64,000 nucleotides of DNA, from NCBI GenBank assembly GCA_963977125.1, contig CAXBNJ010000003.1:1-64000 (forward strand). Direction: 5' to 3'. Positions 1-8,559 of this stretch are shown one piece after another. The notes under the pieces are model-generated. The model made no database searches. It was not told the origin of the DNA and was given only the letters and a program-made list of their open reading frames with translations. This DNA comes from UBA2705 sp963977125. Lineage in GTDB: Bacteria; Pseudomonadota; Alphaproteobacteria; Micavibrionales; Micavibrionaceae. Numbering within the stretch: position 1 is the first letter of the stretch; the number at the start of each line of letters is the position of its first letter. The position numbers and the translations under genes were made by a program.

Positions 1-46
1 GGCGCGCTTTAATATTTCGCCACCATACAGATTAATCTGGTTATGC

Positions 47-1087
47 TTAGTCTATTTTAGCAGGAACGCCGCCGCCGCTTTGGAAGTCTTCAGCGAAAAC
101 AATATTAAAGCAGTAATCACTAAAGGTGATTTTGTCGCCAGAGCTCACATGTTCGATTTCTAAGCCATTAAACTTAAGGTCTTCAGGCTGAATGCCTTGA
201 CCAAAGACAAGGAAGTTTGAGAAATCATAATTCCATGGAATTGCAAAGGCTGGTAATTTGCTTTTTTCAATTTCCGCGCCAGTGCAATCAATTGTGATGT
301 GATCCTGACCCCATGCTTGCGAGAAGATCATGATTTTACGGCCGGGGCCAAGCGTTAGAGAATCGTTACCTGTCCCGCCATCAACGATGACGTTGCCCAT
401 AGTGTGTCTTATCACGTCATCACCAGGGCCGCCAAGATAGATTTTGTCGCCAGAAAGGGGCTTTAATTTAGGGTCACATAGAAATTTATTAGCGAGCATG
501 TCGCCCACCATAATGTCGTAATACTCATGCTTCGGGCAGCTTTGATCTACGCATTGGTAGCGCAGTCTTCCTGACTCATCGCGCTCAGCTGTGTAACGTT
601 TGGTTATTTGATCTTGTGAGCTACCCTCGACGTCATCACACATAGCGCGACCTTGTGTAAGGCGCAAGTTCACCGCGTTGAAAGGGTCAAGTGAGAGGGG
701 TTCGAAAACCAGTTCCTCTTGTTCGTAGCCTGATTGGTTCACGCTAACAAAATGTGTCGGTAGGCGATTTTTAGACATTAAACGCATGAGTAAAACCATG
801 CTTTCGCGGGCTTGCTTTGGCAAGTCGCGTTGGTAGGTGTTATAGGTTTCAAAAGCAGCTGTGGCTATGGCGCGCGCGTTAGCTATTTCTGCGCTATCTT
901 GTACGACGACGGCGTCACCAGGCTGTTCTGTGCGGGCTTTATTGGCTGCGACAAGGTCATCGATTTTTTGTTCCGGTAGCGCCTGTATTTCAGTACCGGT
1001 TGAGGGCTCATAACTTGTTATGTTTAAATAGAAATACCCTGCGCCAAGAACGACAGCGGCGATAAGAATTATAGATAATATGCGCAT
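47..1087 (-). CDS. Membrane-anchored or exported protein with RTX-like glycine/aspartate repeats
   Basis: 346 residues. Residues 4-22 form a hydrophobic segment after a short basic start, so the protein is exported or held in the inner membrane by its N-terminus. Residues about 215-250 hold degenerate nonapeptide repeats of the hemolysin-type calcium-binding kind (GGPGDDVI, then GGTGNDSL), which in known families form a calcium-bound beta roll. Four cysteines (C149, C177, C184, C201) lie in the middle part and suggest disulphides in the periplasm. An N-terminal export signal together with RTX repeats is unusual, because classical RTX proteins leave by type I secretion with a C-terminal signal. 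No enzymatic domain was recognised. The gene stands alone, with a short gap to the cyclase gene upstream on the same strand. Confidence 0.7.
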   Translation of the reverse strand: MRILSIILIAAVVLGAGYFYLNITSYEPSTGTEIQALPEQKIDDLVAANKARTEQPGDAVVVQDSAEIANARAIATAAFETYNTYQRDLPKQARESMVLLMRLMSKNRLPTHFVSVNQSGYEQEELVFEPLSLDPFNAVNLRLTQGRAMCDDVEGSSQDQITKRYTAERDESGRLRYQCVDQSCPKHEYYDIMVGDMLANKFLCDPKLKPLSGDKIYLGGPGDDVIRHTMGNVIVDGGTGNDSLTLGPGRKIMIFSQAWGQDHITIDCTGAEIEKSKLPAFAIPWNYDFSNFLVFGQGIQPEDLKFNGLEIEHVSSGDKITFSDYCFNIVFAEDFQSGGGVPAKID

Positions 1088-1250
1088 TTTTATAGCCTGT
1101 AATCGATGAAAAAGTCTTTAATTTGGTCTCAAAATACCCCTCAGAATTGACGGGATTTGATGTTAGTATAGCGCACAGATAAATAACTGTCACGCCTTTC
1201 ATTTTTACAAATATTTACTTGGCGATTACAACTTTATTACGCCCTGTATC

Positions 1251-2240
1251 TTACGCTTGGTAAAGCGCCTTATCGGCGCGTTCTATCAGCTCTTCGACGG
1301 TTTCATCGCCCTTATATTGTGCGACGCCAACAGACATGGTAATGCGCCCCAGCGTTTCTCCCGTGCTGCGGTTTATAACTTCTTTATTTTCGACGGCTTT
1401 GCGCAGCGCGTTACCGACAACCTCTCCAGCTATTGTGTTGGATTCGGGCAGGATAATTGAAAATTCTTCACCACCATAACGCGCGGCAAAATCCTTACCT
1501 TTAATGCCATCAGTGAGGGTTTTGGCGACAAGGCGCAAAACCTGATCTCCTACTTGGTGGCCATAAGTATCATTAAAGTTTTTAAAGTGATCAATATCAA
1601 TCATCATCAAGGTGAATATCTGATCTTCTTCATCGCATTTACGATGCACATAATCGATCATCGTATCGAAGCTTTTACGGTTAGAGAGCCCTGTAAGGCC
1701 GTCTGTCATCGCTTCTTTGCGGATGGATTCCAAGTCACGCTGCAGGTCTTGCATGTCAGTGCTTGATTGGTCAAGCTCTTGTTCAAGCTGCTGGTTTTGC
1801 TCGATCATGCGTTGCGTGTCGCGCGTTACATTGGCTAATATTTCTTTTAATTCTTCAACATCTTCTGTGCCTGTCAAAGACACGTTGGCACCATTTAAGC
1901 TCTCGCCATATTGCTGCGTTGTGACTTTTACATCACGCACCATGCCAGAGACTTGGCTTATCGTTTTGGTGATTTTATTGCCAGCTTCGCGGACAAGCTC
2001 ATCATTGATGTTATCTTTTAAATGGGCTTTATGTGTTTCGTAACAAAAAATCTGTGATAAGTCTTCACCGGCTTTTATGCGCTCATCAATCGCATTGACG
2101 ACTTCGGTGTTTTGGCGCGCATAATAAACGTACCATAACTCAAAATTTTCAGGGGACATTGGAATGCCGAGCTTTTTTAATCGCGCAAGCACTTTTAAAG
2201 CATAGCCATGAGCTATTTCTACATCGTCATTATATTCCAT
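1251..2240 (-). CDS. Diguanylate cyclase (GGDEF domain), C-terminal end cut by an in-frame TAA
   Basis: Makes the second messenger c-di-GMP from two GTP. The N-terminal 100 residues match the alphaproteobacterial type that starts with a 'gIPmsPENFELWYVYY' segment; a coiled-coil-like stretch (about 125-165) leads to the GGDEF domain at about 170-329. The active-site signature is GGEEF at 256-260, and the metal-binding IDIDHFK segment is present. The inhibitory site normally reads RxxD just before the signature; here it is KGKD, so product inhibition may be weak. The frame stops right after ALYQA, but reading through the TAA at 1251-1253 gives DTGRNKVVIAK and a second TAA at 1215-1217. That is the usual end of this domain, so the gene probably carries a nonsense change (or a sequence error). 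Loss of 12 residues may still allow activity. Confidence 0.93.
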   Translation of the reverse strand: MEYNDDVEIAHGYALKVLARLKKLGIPMSPENFELWYVYYARQNTEVVNAIDERIKAGEDLSQIFCYETHKAHLKDNINDELVREAGNKITKTISQVSGMVRDVKVTTQQYGESLNGANVSLTGTEDVEELKEILANVTRDTQRMIEQNQQLEQELDQSSTDMQDLQRDLESIRKEAMTDGLTGLSNRKSFDTMIDYVHRKCDEEDQIFTLMMIDIDHFKNFNDTYGHQVGDQVLRLVAKTLTDGIKGKDFAARYGGEEFSIILPESNTIAGEVVGNALRKAVENKEVINRSTGETLGRITMSVGVAQYKGDETVEELIERADKALYQA

Positions 2241-2418
2241 AATTTAAAAACCCACATACCTAATAATTATATTGGCGACACGAAGTCTGATAAATTATAC
2301 ACCGTATAGATCTAATAAAAAATGATAAATTGTTTTAATTTGGAGATTTCTAGCATCACTTCACCTTATCTCAGCAAAGAGACAAGGTGCACCTAACTTA
2401 TAAGGTATCTAACTATCC

Positions 2419-3207
2419 TTAAGACATGCCCATTGATGGGCTGTTTGCGGCGACAGCATGCAAATTTTGCGGACGTAAGACATCATGTTGATGTATTTGG
2501 CGCTGCAAGGCTTGGTAATCAGGATTGTCTTCTAGATTCATAGCCATGGTGTAAATATCTTCAGGTGAGCTGCCGTCAGAAATCATACCATCGTACATCT
2601 TGTCATACTCAGCAGCGCTGGCAAAATAACCATCTGCATATTGTGGTTTATCTTCTTCATAAGTAGGCATCATAGAAGGCATCATTGCGCCATCTTGGAA
2701 TGAGTTTTGTGCGACCGACTGCAAAGAGGTCTCGCTACCACCGCTTGATTTATACGATATGTCATCATTAGCAGAAGCCTTAGCATCTGCTTTGCTGCCT
2801 TTACCGATATCTTCAGGTGCGGTAAAGCTTGAATTTTTGTTCATGCTGGCTTGTAGTGTTTTGGCTGTATTCATGCCGGCCATAACAGCCACGCCTACAC
2901 CCAAAGCAGGGTTGATCATGCCCGCGACAAAGACGGCGCCATAAGACAAGCCTTCTTGCATAACCATACCAGTAGCCGCGCGGCCTGTACCGATAGAGGC
3001 TTCTCCACCATTGGCTTGTGCGCGTTGTTTCATTTGGTCGGCTGCTTCATTCATGCGGGCCATATCTTGCTTGCTGCCCGAAGCAACAGATGCGGAACCT
3101 TTAAGTTCTTGCTGGACGTTAACACCCGCGCTTGACTTTGTCGTATCAAAAAATTGACCGGCTTGTGCCTTAAGGTTTGGCGCTGATGGGAAGTCACTAT
3201 AACTCAC
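2419..3207 (-). CDS. Hypothetical protein with a central glycine/alanine-rich hydrophobic region
   Basis: 262 residues, not recognised. The start is GTG at 3207, chosen because AGGAG lies 7 bases upstream. Residues 1-75 are polar and rich in Gln, Ala and Ser; residues about 78-115 form a hydrophobic Gly/Ala/Met-rich stretch that could span a membrane once or twice; the rest is acidic and Met/Asp/Tyr-rich without clear domains. No signal peptide is visible. Composition suggests a structural or secreted substrate-like protein rather than an enzyme, but that is a guess. It stands alone between the cyclase gene and comM, with AT-rich gaps on both sides. Confidence 0.6.
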   Translation of the reverse strand: MSYSDFPSAPNLKAQAGQFFDTTKSSAGVNVQQELKGSASVASGSKQDMARMNEAADQMKQRAQANGGEASIGTGRAATGMVMQEGLSYGAVFVAGMINPALGVGVAVMAGMNTAKTLQASMNKNSSFTAPEDIGKGSKADAKASANDDISYKSSGGSETSLQSVAQNSFQDGAMMPSMMPTYEEDKPQYADGYFASAAEYDKMYDGMISDGSSPEDIYTMAMNLEDNPDYQALQRQIHQHDVLRPQNLHAVAANSPSMGMS

Positions 3208-3449
3208 GTCTATCTCCTAAAATTATCATCTTGATGGATCTGCGTAGTAAACGGCTAAATCAATATAATCAAGATATGTTGTTTTTATATCCTATGTGAA
3301 AAACATTAATAAAATATGAAAACCCCGTATATACATAAAAATTATATGCTAATTATGCATAATTTGCAAATGATATTAACGGTATAGAGGGGGCTATCGG
3401 CTTTAATTTGGCGTAAAAATACTGATTAATGCTGCTGATACGCTAAGGT

Positions 3450-5003
3450 TTAGAAGTTACGGCGATAGGATATCGCTTCGGCTATATGGTGCTTTAATAA
3501 ACTATTTTCGCCATGGGCTTCTAAATCAGCAATGGTGCGAGCAACGCGTAACAGGCGATAATAAGCGCGCGCGGACATTTTTATTTTTTCCGCAAATTGG
3601 CTAAGTAAAGCCTGTGCGTCTGGGGCAAGACAGCAAAAACGCTCCATCTGTTTGGGTGTTAAGCGCGCATTGAGTGTTTTTTCTACTTCTCCACCTTGAC
3701 CATTCGCGCGGCTATCTTGCAAGTGGCGGGCAGAGACAACCCGCGCTCTTATCTCGCTTGATGATTCAGACTGACGCGCCGAGGTAATATCTGCGAGCGA
3801 TACAGCCGGCACATCAATTTGCAAATCAATCCGATCTAAAAACGGCCCTGATATTTTGCTTTGATAATCTTGCCCGCAGCGCGGCACGCGCGCACATTCA
3901 CGCTCTGCATCGCCCATATAGCCACAGCGACATGGGTTCATAGCGGCGATTAACTGAAATTCCGCGGGGAAGGTAGCGTGCATATTGGCGCGGGCGACCA
4001 AGGTTTCGCCTGTTTCCAAGGGCTGACGCAAAGATTCTAAAGCCGCGCGTTGAAATTCTGGTAATTCATCGAGAAACAAAACCCCATGATGCGCGAGCGA
4101 TATTTCTCCTGGCCGGACTTTATGACCGCCGCCTATTAACGCAGGCAGCGAGGCTGAATGATGCGGGTCACGATAAGGGCGGCGACGCATAATGCCACCC
4201 GCGGGCAAAGCCCCGACTAAAGAATGGATCATGGAAACTTCTAAAGATTCACGTGGTGATAAATCAGGCAATATGCCCGGCAAGGCAGAAGCCATCATTG
4301 ATTTCCCTGATCCGGGCGGCCCAACCATCAAAATATTATGGCCGCCTGCCGCGGCAATCTCCAAAGCCCGTTTGGCGTTTTCTTGTCCTTTAATTTGTGC
4401 CATATCTGGAATTTGTGCGTGCTTATTACCGCTCTGTGCTTCGTCGGCTTCTTGCGCGGCTAATGCGGGATCGGCCTGATAATCAGCGATAAGCTGCGTG
4501 CCTTTGAAATGATTAATGAGTTGCAACAGACTGTCAGCGGTGATGATTTCAACATCCCCCGCCCATCGCGCTTCGGCAGCGCAGCCTTTAGGGCAAATCA
4601 GCCCTAGGTCTTGAGCATTAATATGCATAGCAGCGGGCAGAACGCCAGAGACCGCGCGCAAACGCCCATCAAGAGATAATTCGCCAAGCGCCGCATAGGT
4701 GAATAATTCTTCTTTGGGAATAATCTCCATCGCCGCGAGCAGGCCGAGGGCAATCGGTAAATCATAATGCGAGCCTTCTTTAGCGACATCGGCAGGCGCT
4801 AAATTCACGGTTAAGCGTTTGGCTGGTAATGATAAGCCAAGCGCATGTAGGGCTGCGCGCACACGCTCTTTGCTTTCCGCCACAGCTTTATCGGGTAGGC
4901 CAACAATCGTAAAGGCAGGCAATCCCGAGGCTATCTGTACTTGTACTTCAATATCAAGAACATCTAGGCCTTGAAAAGCAACGGTTTTGACTTCAGCAAC
5001 CAT
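3450..5003 (-). CDS. comM: YifB/ComM family Mg-chelatase-like AAA+ ATPase
   Basis: 517 residues, normal length for the family. ComM is a hexameric DNA helicase that promotes branch migration when incoming single-stranded DNA is integrated during natural transformation; the gene is also kept in species not known to be competent. Visible parts: N-terminal Lon-substrate-like domain (1-170), Walker A GPPGSGKS at 228-235, Walker B with VLFLDELPEF at 306-315, a cysteine cluster (NPCRCGYMGD, then two more Cys) typical of the family at about 357-380, and the C-terminal Mg_chelatase_C helical part with the ARAYYRLLRVARTIADL segment. ATG at 5003 fits the conserved 'Vxtvaf.Gld' family start. No competence gene lies nearby. 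Confidence 0.97.
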   Translation of the reverse strand: MVAEVKTVAFQGLDVLDIEVQVQIASGLPAFTIVGLPDKAVAESKERVRAALHALGLSLPAKRLTVNLAPADVAKEGSHYDLPIALGLLAAMEIIPKEELFTYAALGELSLDGRLRAVSGVLPAAMHINAQDLGLICPKGCAAEARWAGDVEIITADSLLQLINHFKGTQLIADYQADPALAAQEADEAQSGNKHAQIPDMAQIKGQENAKRALEIAAAGGHNILMVGPPGSGKSMMASALPGILPDLSPRESLEVSMIHSLVGALPAGGIMRRRPYRDPHHSASLPALIGGGHKVRPGEISLAHHGVLFLDELPEFQRAALESLRQPLETGETLVARANMHATFPAEFQLIAAMNPCRCGYMGDAERECARVPRCGQDYQSKISGPFLDRIDLQIDVPAVSLADITSARQSESSSEIRARVVSARHLQDSRANGQGGEVEKTLNARLTPKQMERFCCLAPDAQALLSQFAEKIKMSARAYYRLLRVARTIADLEAHGENSLLKHHIAEAISYRRNF

Positions 5004-5198
5004 TATTCAGCATTCTCTTGTAATTAGTGCATAATTTATACTTGTGATTGAGTGCAAAGACAATAAAAATATAAAAACAGCATAATAGCTCAGCGTCTAC
5101 GGTTGATTATAAAGGATTTTTTGTTGGTTTGGGTTGCGTAAAGCGCGCTCTTGTATATTATTATTAAAAAATAAGCTATAAAACAGGGAATACATATA

Positions 5199-5480
5199 AT
5201 GGGACACGCACAGGATTTTAACGATATAGATAAAGCGCTTGTTGATACTTACGAGCCTAAGCTCGCTGAGCAATTTAACGAACTTGCCTATCAAGCCAAC
5301 CGTATGAAAAATGATAAAGGCCTTGAGACCGATACGGTTTTCTTAAATGAAGTGGACACTACGATAGAAAAAATAAAGAGCTTATCACAAGATTTTCTAA
5401 GCGCTGGGGGCACAGAAAGTGAATTTATGCTTATTGTTGAGAAAGTCACAAAAGACAGCTTCCCTAACTTCATGCCATAG
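5199..5480 (+). CDS. Small hypothetical protein, helical
   Basis: 93 residues, acidic and predicted by eye to be mostly helical; no signal peptide, membrane segment or cysteines. Not recognised. A weak ribosome site (CAGGGA) lies 11 bases before the ATG. It sits alone on the plus strand between comM (other strand) and the alpha/beta hydrolase, about 100 bases from the latter. Coding is supported by length, codon choice like the neighbours, and a proper start context. Confidence 0.6.
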   Translation: MGHAQDFNDIDKALVDTYEPKLAEQFNELAYQANRMKNDKGLETDTVFLNEVDTTIEKIKSLSQDFLSAGGTESEFMLIVEKVTKDSFPNFMP

Positions 5481-5587
5481 ATTTATACCCTTGTTTGGCT
5501 TTGCTATGGATATAAGTCTTTATAGACCTATATTGGTAAGCGCATATAATTAAGAAGCTTTAAAGCAAACACTCAACAAGGATGAAC

Positions 5588-6337
5588 ATGCATAAAATTA
5601 CCTTCCTAAGCAGCGCGCAAGAAAAGCTCGCCGCGCGCCTTGATAAACCTGATGGAGCAATAAAAGCCTATGCTTTATTTGCTCATTGCTTTACGTGCTC
5701 TAAAGATGTCTTTGCTGCGGGGCGAATCGCAAAAACGCTTAAAGAGCATGGCATTGCGGTGCTGCGTTTTGATTTTACAGGGCTTGGTGCGAGTGAGGGG
5801 GATTTTTCAAACACCAATTTTACGTCGAATGTTGCGGATTTAATTTCGGCGGCTGACTATATGCGTGAGCATTTACAAGCCCCTGCTTTGTTAATTGGCC
5901 ATTCGCTTGGTGGCTCAGCGGTGCTGGCGGCGGCACAATATATAAGTGAAGCCAAAGCCGTTGTCACAATCGGATCCCCCGCCGATGTCGGCCATGTCGC
6001 CCATAATTTTAAAAAAGATATAGAAACGATTATGCGCGAAGGCGAGGCGGATGTTTGTCTGGTCGGGCGGCCTTTCACAATCAAAAAACAATTTCTTGAC
6101 GATATCGGGTCCATCAAATTAGAAAATGCCGTTAAAACCCTTAAAAAAGCTTTATTGGTTATGCATGCGCCGCTTGATAGAACGGTCGGCATTGAAAGCG
6201 CAGGGCAGTTATTCTCGTGGGCGCAGCATCCAAAAAGCTATGTGTCTTTAGATGATGCTGATCATTTATTAAGCCGTAAAGAAGACGCTGAATATGCGGG
6301 ACGATTAATCGCGAGCTGGGCTGAGCGCTATATATAA
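5588..6337 (+). CDS. Alpha/beta hydrolase
   Basis: 249 residues from the ATG at 5588; this start is preferred over the ATG six bases earlier because AAGGA sits at a proper distance only from 5588. The fold is clear: nucleophile elbow GHSLGG with Ser106, oxyanion region around AHCFTC (32-37), a late Asp in MHAPLDRTV and His in DDADHLL complete a plausible catalytic triad. The N-terminal half closely resembles the hydrolase domain that in many alphaproteobacteria is fused to an OsmC peroxidase domain; here the OsmC part is absent. The substrate cannot be told; an esterase or thioesterase role is likely. Cytoplasmic. Confidence 0.88.
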   Translation: MHKITFLSSAQEKLAARLDKPDGAIKAYALFAHCFTCSKDVFAAGRIAKTLKEHGIAVLRFDFTGLGASEGDFSNTNFTSNVADLISAADYMREHLQAPALLIGHSLGGSAVLAAAQYISEAKAVVTIGSPADVGHVAHNFKKDIETIMREGEADVCLVGRPFTIKKQFLDDIGSIKLENAVKTLKKALLVMHAPLDRTVGIESAGQLFSWAQHPKSYVSLDDADHLLSRKEDAEYAGRLIASWAERYI

Positions 6338-6388
6338 CGGCTTTTATACTCACTACTACACTTATATAAGTAAGGCGTTATAAAGTAC

Positions 6389-6817
6389 TTATAATTTAGG
6401 CCACGGATATGGGCCGCCTGGCATGGCGCAATAGTCTCTGTATTGTGGGCGCTTATCGAAGTAACACAAAGCTATCAAATCATAGAGCTTGCCCGGTGGC
6501 GCTGTATGCACCAGCGTTGCCCGCGCAAATTCATCCGCATTTTTGGGCCAGTTATGGGTCTTTAAAATGGTTTGATGGTCTGGCCAGTTTAAATATTTTT
6601 GTAAAGCGGCTTGATTAAAGGCGCATAATGCCCCTGATGTTACGGGGCAGAGTTCCTCAGTTAGAATAAATGTCTGTAACCCCTTATTGATGAGTGTTTC
6701 GCGCAGCGCGCCAACGTCACCACCGCGCTGTTTAATCGTATCTAAGGGTAAATACCCCATAAGCTTTATATCGCCCACGGAAGTTAGATCAGCTAAAGAC
6801 TCTGCTTGGTTATGCAT
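6389..6817 (-). CDS. Hypothetical protein behind a poly-G tract
   Basis: 142 residues, not recognised. Soluble, with three cysteines and a proline/glycine-rich end (MPGGPYPWPKL). No signal peptide. What stands out is the ribosome-binding region: instead of a normal Shine-Dalgarno there is a run of ten G (plus-strand C at 6824-6833) six bases before the ATG. Such a tract could pair with the anti-SD through G-C and G-U pairs and is prone to slippage. The gene stands alone, convergent with the hydrolase gene at 6337. Confidence 0.6.
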   Translation of the reverse strand: MHNQAESLADLTSVGDIKLMGYLPLDTIKQRGGDVGALRETLINKGLQTFILTEELCPVTSGALCAFNQAALQKYLNWPDHQTILKTHNWPKNADEFARATLVHTAPPGKLYDLIALCYFDKRPQYRDYCAMPGGPYPWPKL

Positions 6818-6823
6818 ATTGTT

Positions 6824-6833
6824 CCCCCCCCCC
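6824..6833 (-). repeat. Homopolymer tract G10 in the ribosome-binding region
   Basis: Ten identical bases (C on plus, G on minus) ending six bases before the start codon at 6817. It takes the place of the ribosome-binding site. Homopolymer G tracts of this length are known contingency loci in some bacteria; changes in length here would alter the strength or spacing of the ribosome site, not the reading frame. Confidence 0.8.
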
Positions 6834-6999
6834 TTATATTTTTATATTATGTCATAGCGAAATCTTTGTTTTATGTCAATGATACGTTTTTTACATTATC
6901 TCGCCCTTGTTAATCTGTTGCTAACTTTTTTACGCTAAAACTGGTTCTAACGAAGAAAAACACTTTTGGGTTAGTGAAAAATAATTAGGGTTAGAAATA

Positions 7000-7695
7000 A
7001 TGAGACAAATAAAATCAGTCGAACGGTTAACAGATCAACAAACAGCGCTGCTGATGGCGAAGCTTGTTGCCCCTGTCGCAGTATCAGAAATTTTGATGGA
7101 AGGACGCACGTTAGAAGAAGATGAAAGTCTTGCTCTGCACCAAATTTTGTCCGATATGGAACCCGACACGGCTTTTCTCGCTATGGCAGTCAGCATCGCT
7201 GAGCTTGGTTATTATCACGGTATTCGTAAAACACCTTTAATGGGGACGTTAACGCTACAAGCGCGCCAATATGTCGCAGAATATGCCCCGCTCTGGCTTA
7301 AAAATGCCGATAATATTGATGGCGAAGTTGATAATGACTTGGTTTATGACTTGCTGTCTACCTTACCTGAAGATTTAGAGGCCTTAAACGAGATGATCGT
7401 TATTGTGCAGTCTTCTTCTGCTATTGATGAAACCAGCAAGCAATTATTACGCGTTTTCCAAATTCAGTCTAATGCGCATCAGCTTATTTCAGAGGCTCTT
7501 CTTAGTGAGTTTGATAAAATGAAAAATGTTAGCGCCGCATTGCCAAGTTTTGATGAGATTGAAAGCATTTATAATGCAGAGGAAACCCTGACAAATAAAT
7601 TTACGGGTAAGCTCACAGCTCAAAAGGCCGCGTCTAATACTCAGACAATCGGGCAAACGGATAATGTAATCGCATTTCCCGCTTTTCGCCCCTAA
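7000..7695 (+). CDS. Hypothetical cytoplasmic protein
   Basis: 231 residues, acidic and helix-rich, without signal peptide or membrane spans; not recognised. The last 45 residues are low-complexity (Thr, Ala, Gln, Asn) and end in VIAFPAFRP, a short tail of the type seen on many alphaproteobacterial proteins. Upstream, GGGTTAG occurs twice (about 6968 and 6988), the second just before the ATG. The gene is followed by a strong terminator at 7761-7797, so it is a single-gene unit. Confidence 0.65.
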   Translation: MRQIKSVERLTDQQTALLMAKLVAPVAVSEILMEGRTLEEDESLALHQILSDMEPDTAFLAMAVSIAELGYYHGIRKTPLMGTLTLQARQYVAEYAPLWLKNADNIDGEVDNDLVYDLLSTLPEDLEALNEMIVIVQSSSAIDETSKQLLRVFQIQSNAHQLISEALLSEFDKMKNVSAALPSFDEIESIYNAEETLTNKFTGKLTAQKAASNTQTIGQTDNVIAFPAFRP

Positions 7696-7760
7696 CAGAA
7701 TTACTTAAGCGTTGGATTTGTTCTCCTTAACGTTTATGTGCATACTCCCTGAAACTAAAA

Positions 7761-7797
7761 ACCCCTTATGAAGCTTCGCTTCTAAGGGGTATTTTTT
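7761..7797 (+). terminator. Rho-independent terminator
   Basis: Two stacked stems: ACCCCTTA (7761-7768) with TAAGGGGT (7783-7790), and GAAGC with GCTTC around a TTC loop, separated by one bulged T, followed by a T run (7792-7798). It ends the 7000-7695 transcript. Confidence 0.9.
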
Positions 7798-7834
7798 TGC
7801 TCAGTGTGAATTAAGTGCGAATTCTTTAGTCTAT

Positions 7835-8545
7835 TTATTTAATGCGCTCCATCGCCCATGATTCAAGCACAACGCCATCAAGGCCTTTTTCAGGGCTGAC
7901 GCGCGCGGCACGCATTTTGATGTTCATAACGATTGTACGAAGGCTCGCATCTTTAGGGGCGTTTCTTCTTGTGTCACGGAATGTAACACTGACGGGGAAG
8001 TCAAACGTCCATCGATATGAGCCTTGAAAATTAGCTTTATTCTGAACCAAAGGCATGTCTTCAAACATAGCAACACTGATCCAGCCATTTTGTTTCATGG
8101 CGCGTACAATGTCAGATTTGTTAATAGATTCAATGTATTGATGTAAAGCGGGGCGGTCAAATAAGACCTGATATTTGTTAATATGCCCTTGCGCTTCGCG
8201 GTAATCAAAGCTCAGTAAATTGGTGACAACCGCCATTGCCCATTCTGACATTTGCGCATCAGTACGATGCGCGCGCGCTAATATATTGCCGTCATTATTG
8301 CCTGTTAATTCCTTGTCATACAAAAACATCAGTGAATCTTTCTTGCTATTATTCAACTGGCCATCTGTATCAAAGGGCGCTCTTAATGTTTCATGCGGCT
8401 TTAAAACGCCGTCACCCTCTGTTTTTGAAAACAGCCCGCTGATTTTTTCTTTGAGAGATTCTGCGTTGACATTAGTCGCATGAGCGGTGCTTAGACCCAG
8501 TATACAGGCGGATAATAAGAGTGTTCTTTTTAAAGCTTTTTGCAT
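7835..8545 (-). CDS. DotI/IcmL-like periplasmic protein
   Basis: 236 residues from the ATG at 8545; an in-frame TTG 12 bases earlier is a weaker choice. Residues 1-23 are a signal peptide ending in STAHA. The last 150 residues match by eye the DotI/IcmL family of type IVB secretion and conjugation systems: a segment ending WAMAVVTNLLSFDYRE, an FDRPALHQYIESI segment, YRWTFDFPVSVTFRD, a basic strand ending RAARV, and GLDGVVLESW near the end. In Legionella, DotI sits in the inner membrane with this domain in the periplasm as part of the secretion core. Here the N-terminus looks cleavable. It follows the COQ9 gene closely, but no other Dot/Icm gene is adjacent; an IcmT-like gene lies at 53487. 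Family assignment is from pattern, not a search. Confidence 0.6.
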   Translation of the reverse strand: MQKALKRTLLLSACILGLSTAHATNVNAESLKEKISGLFSKTEGDGVLKPHETLRAPFDTDGQLNNSKKDSLMFLYDKELTGNNDGNILARAHRTDAQMSEWAMAVVTNLLSFDYREAQGHINKYQVLFDRPALHQYIESINKSDIVRAMKQNGWISVAMFEDMPLVQNKANFQGSYRWTFDFPVSVTFRDTRRNAPKDASLRTIVMNIKMRAARVSPEKGLDGVVLESWAMERIK

Positions 8546-8559
8546 GAATAATTCCAAAT

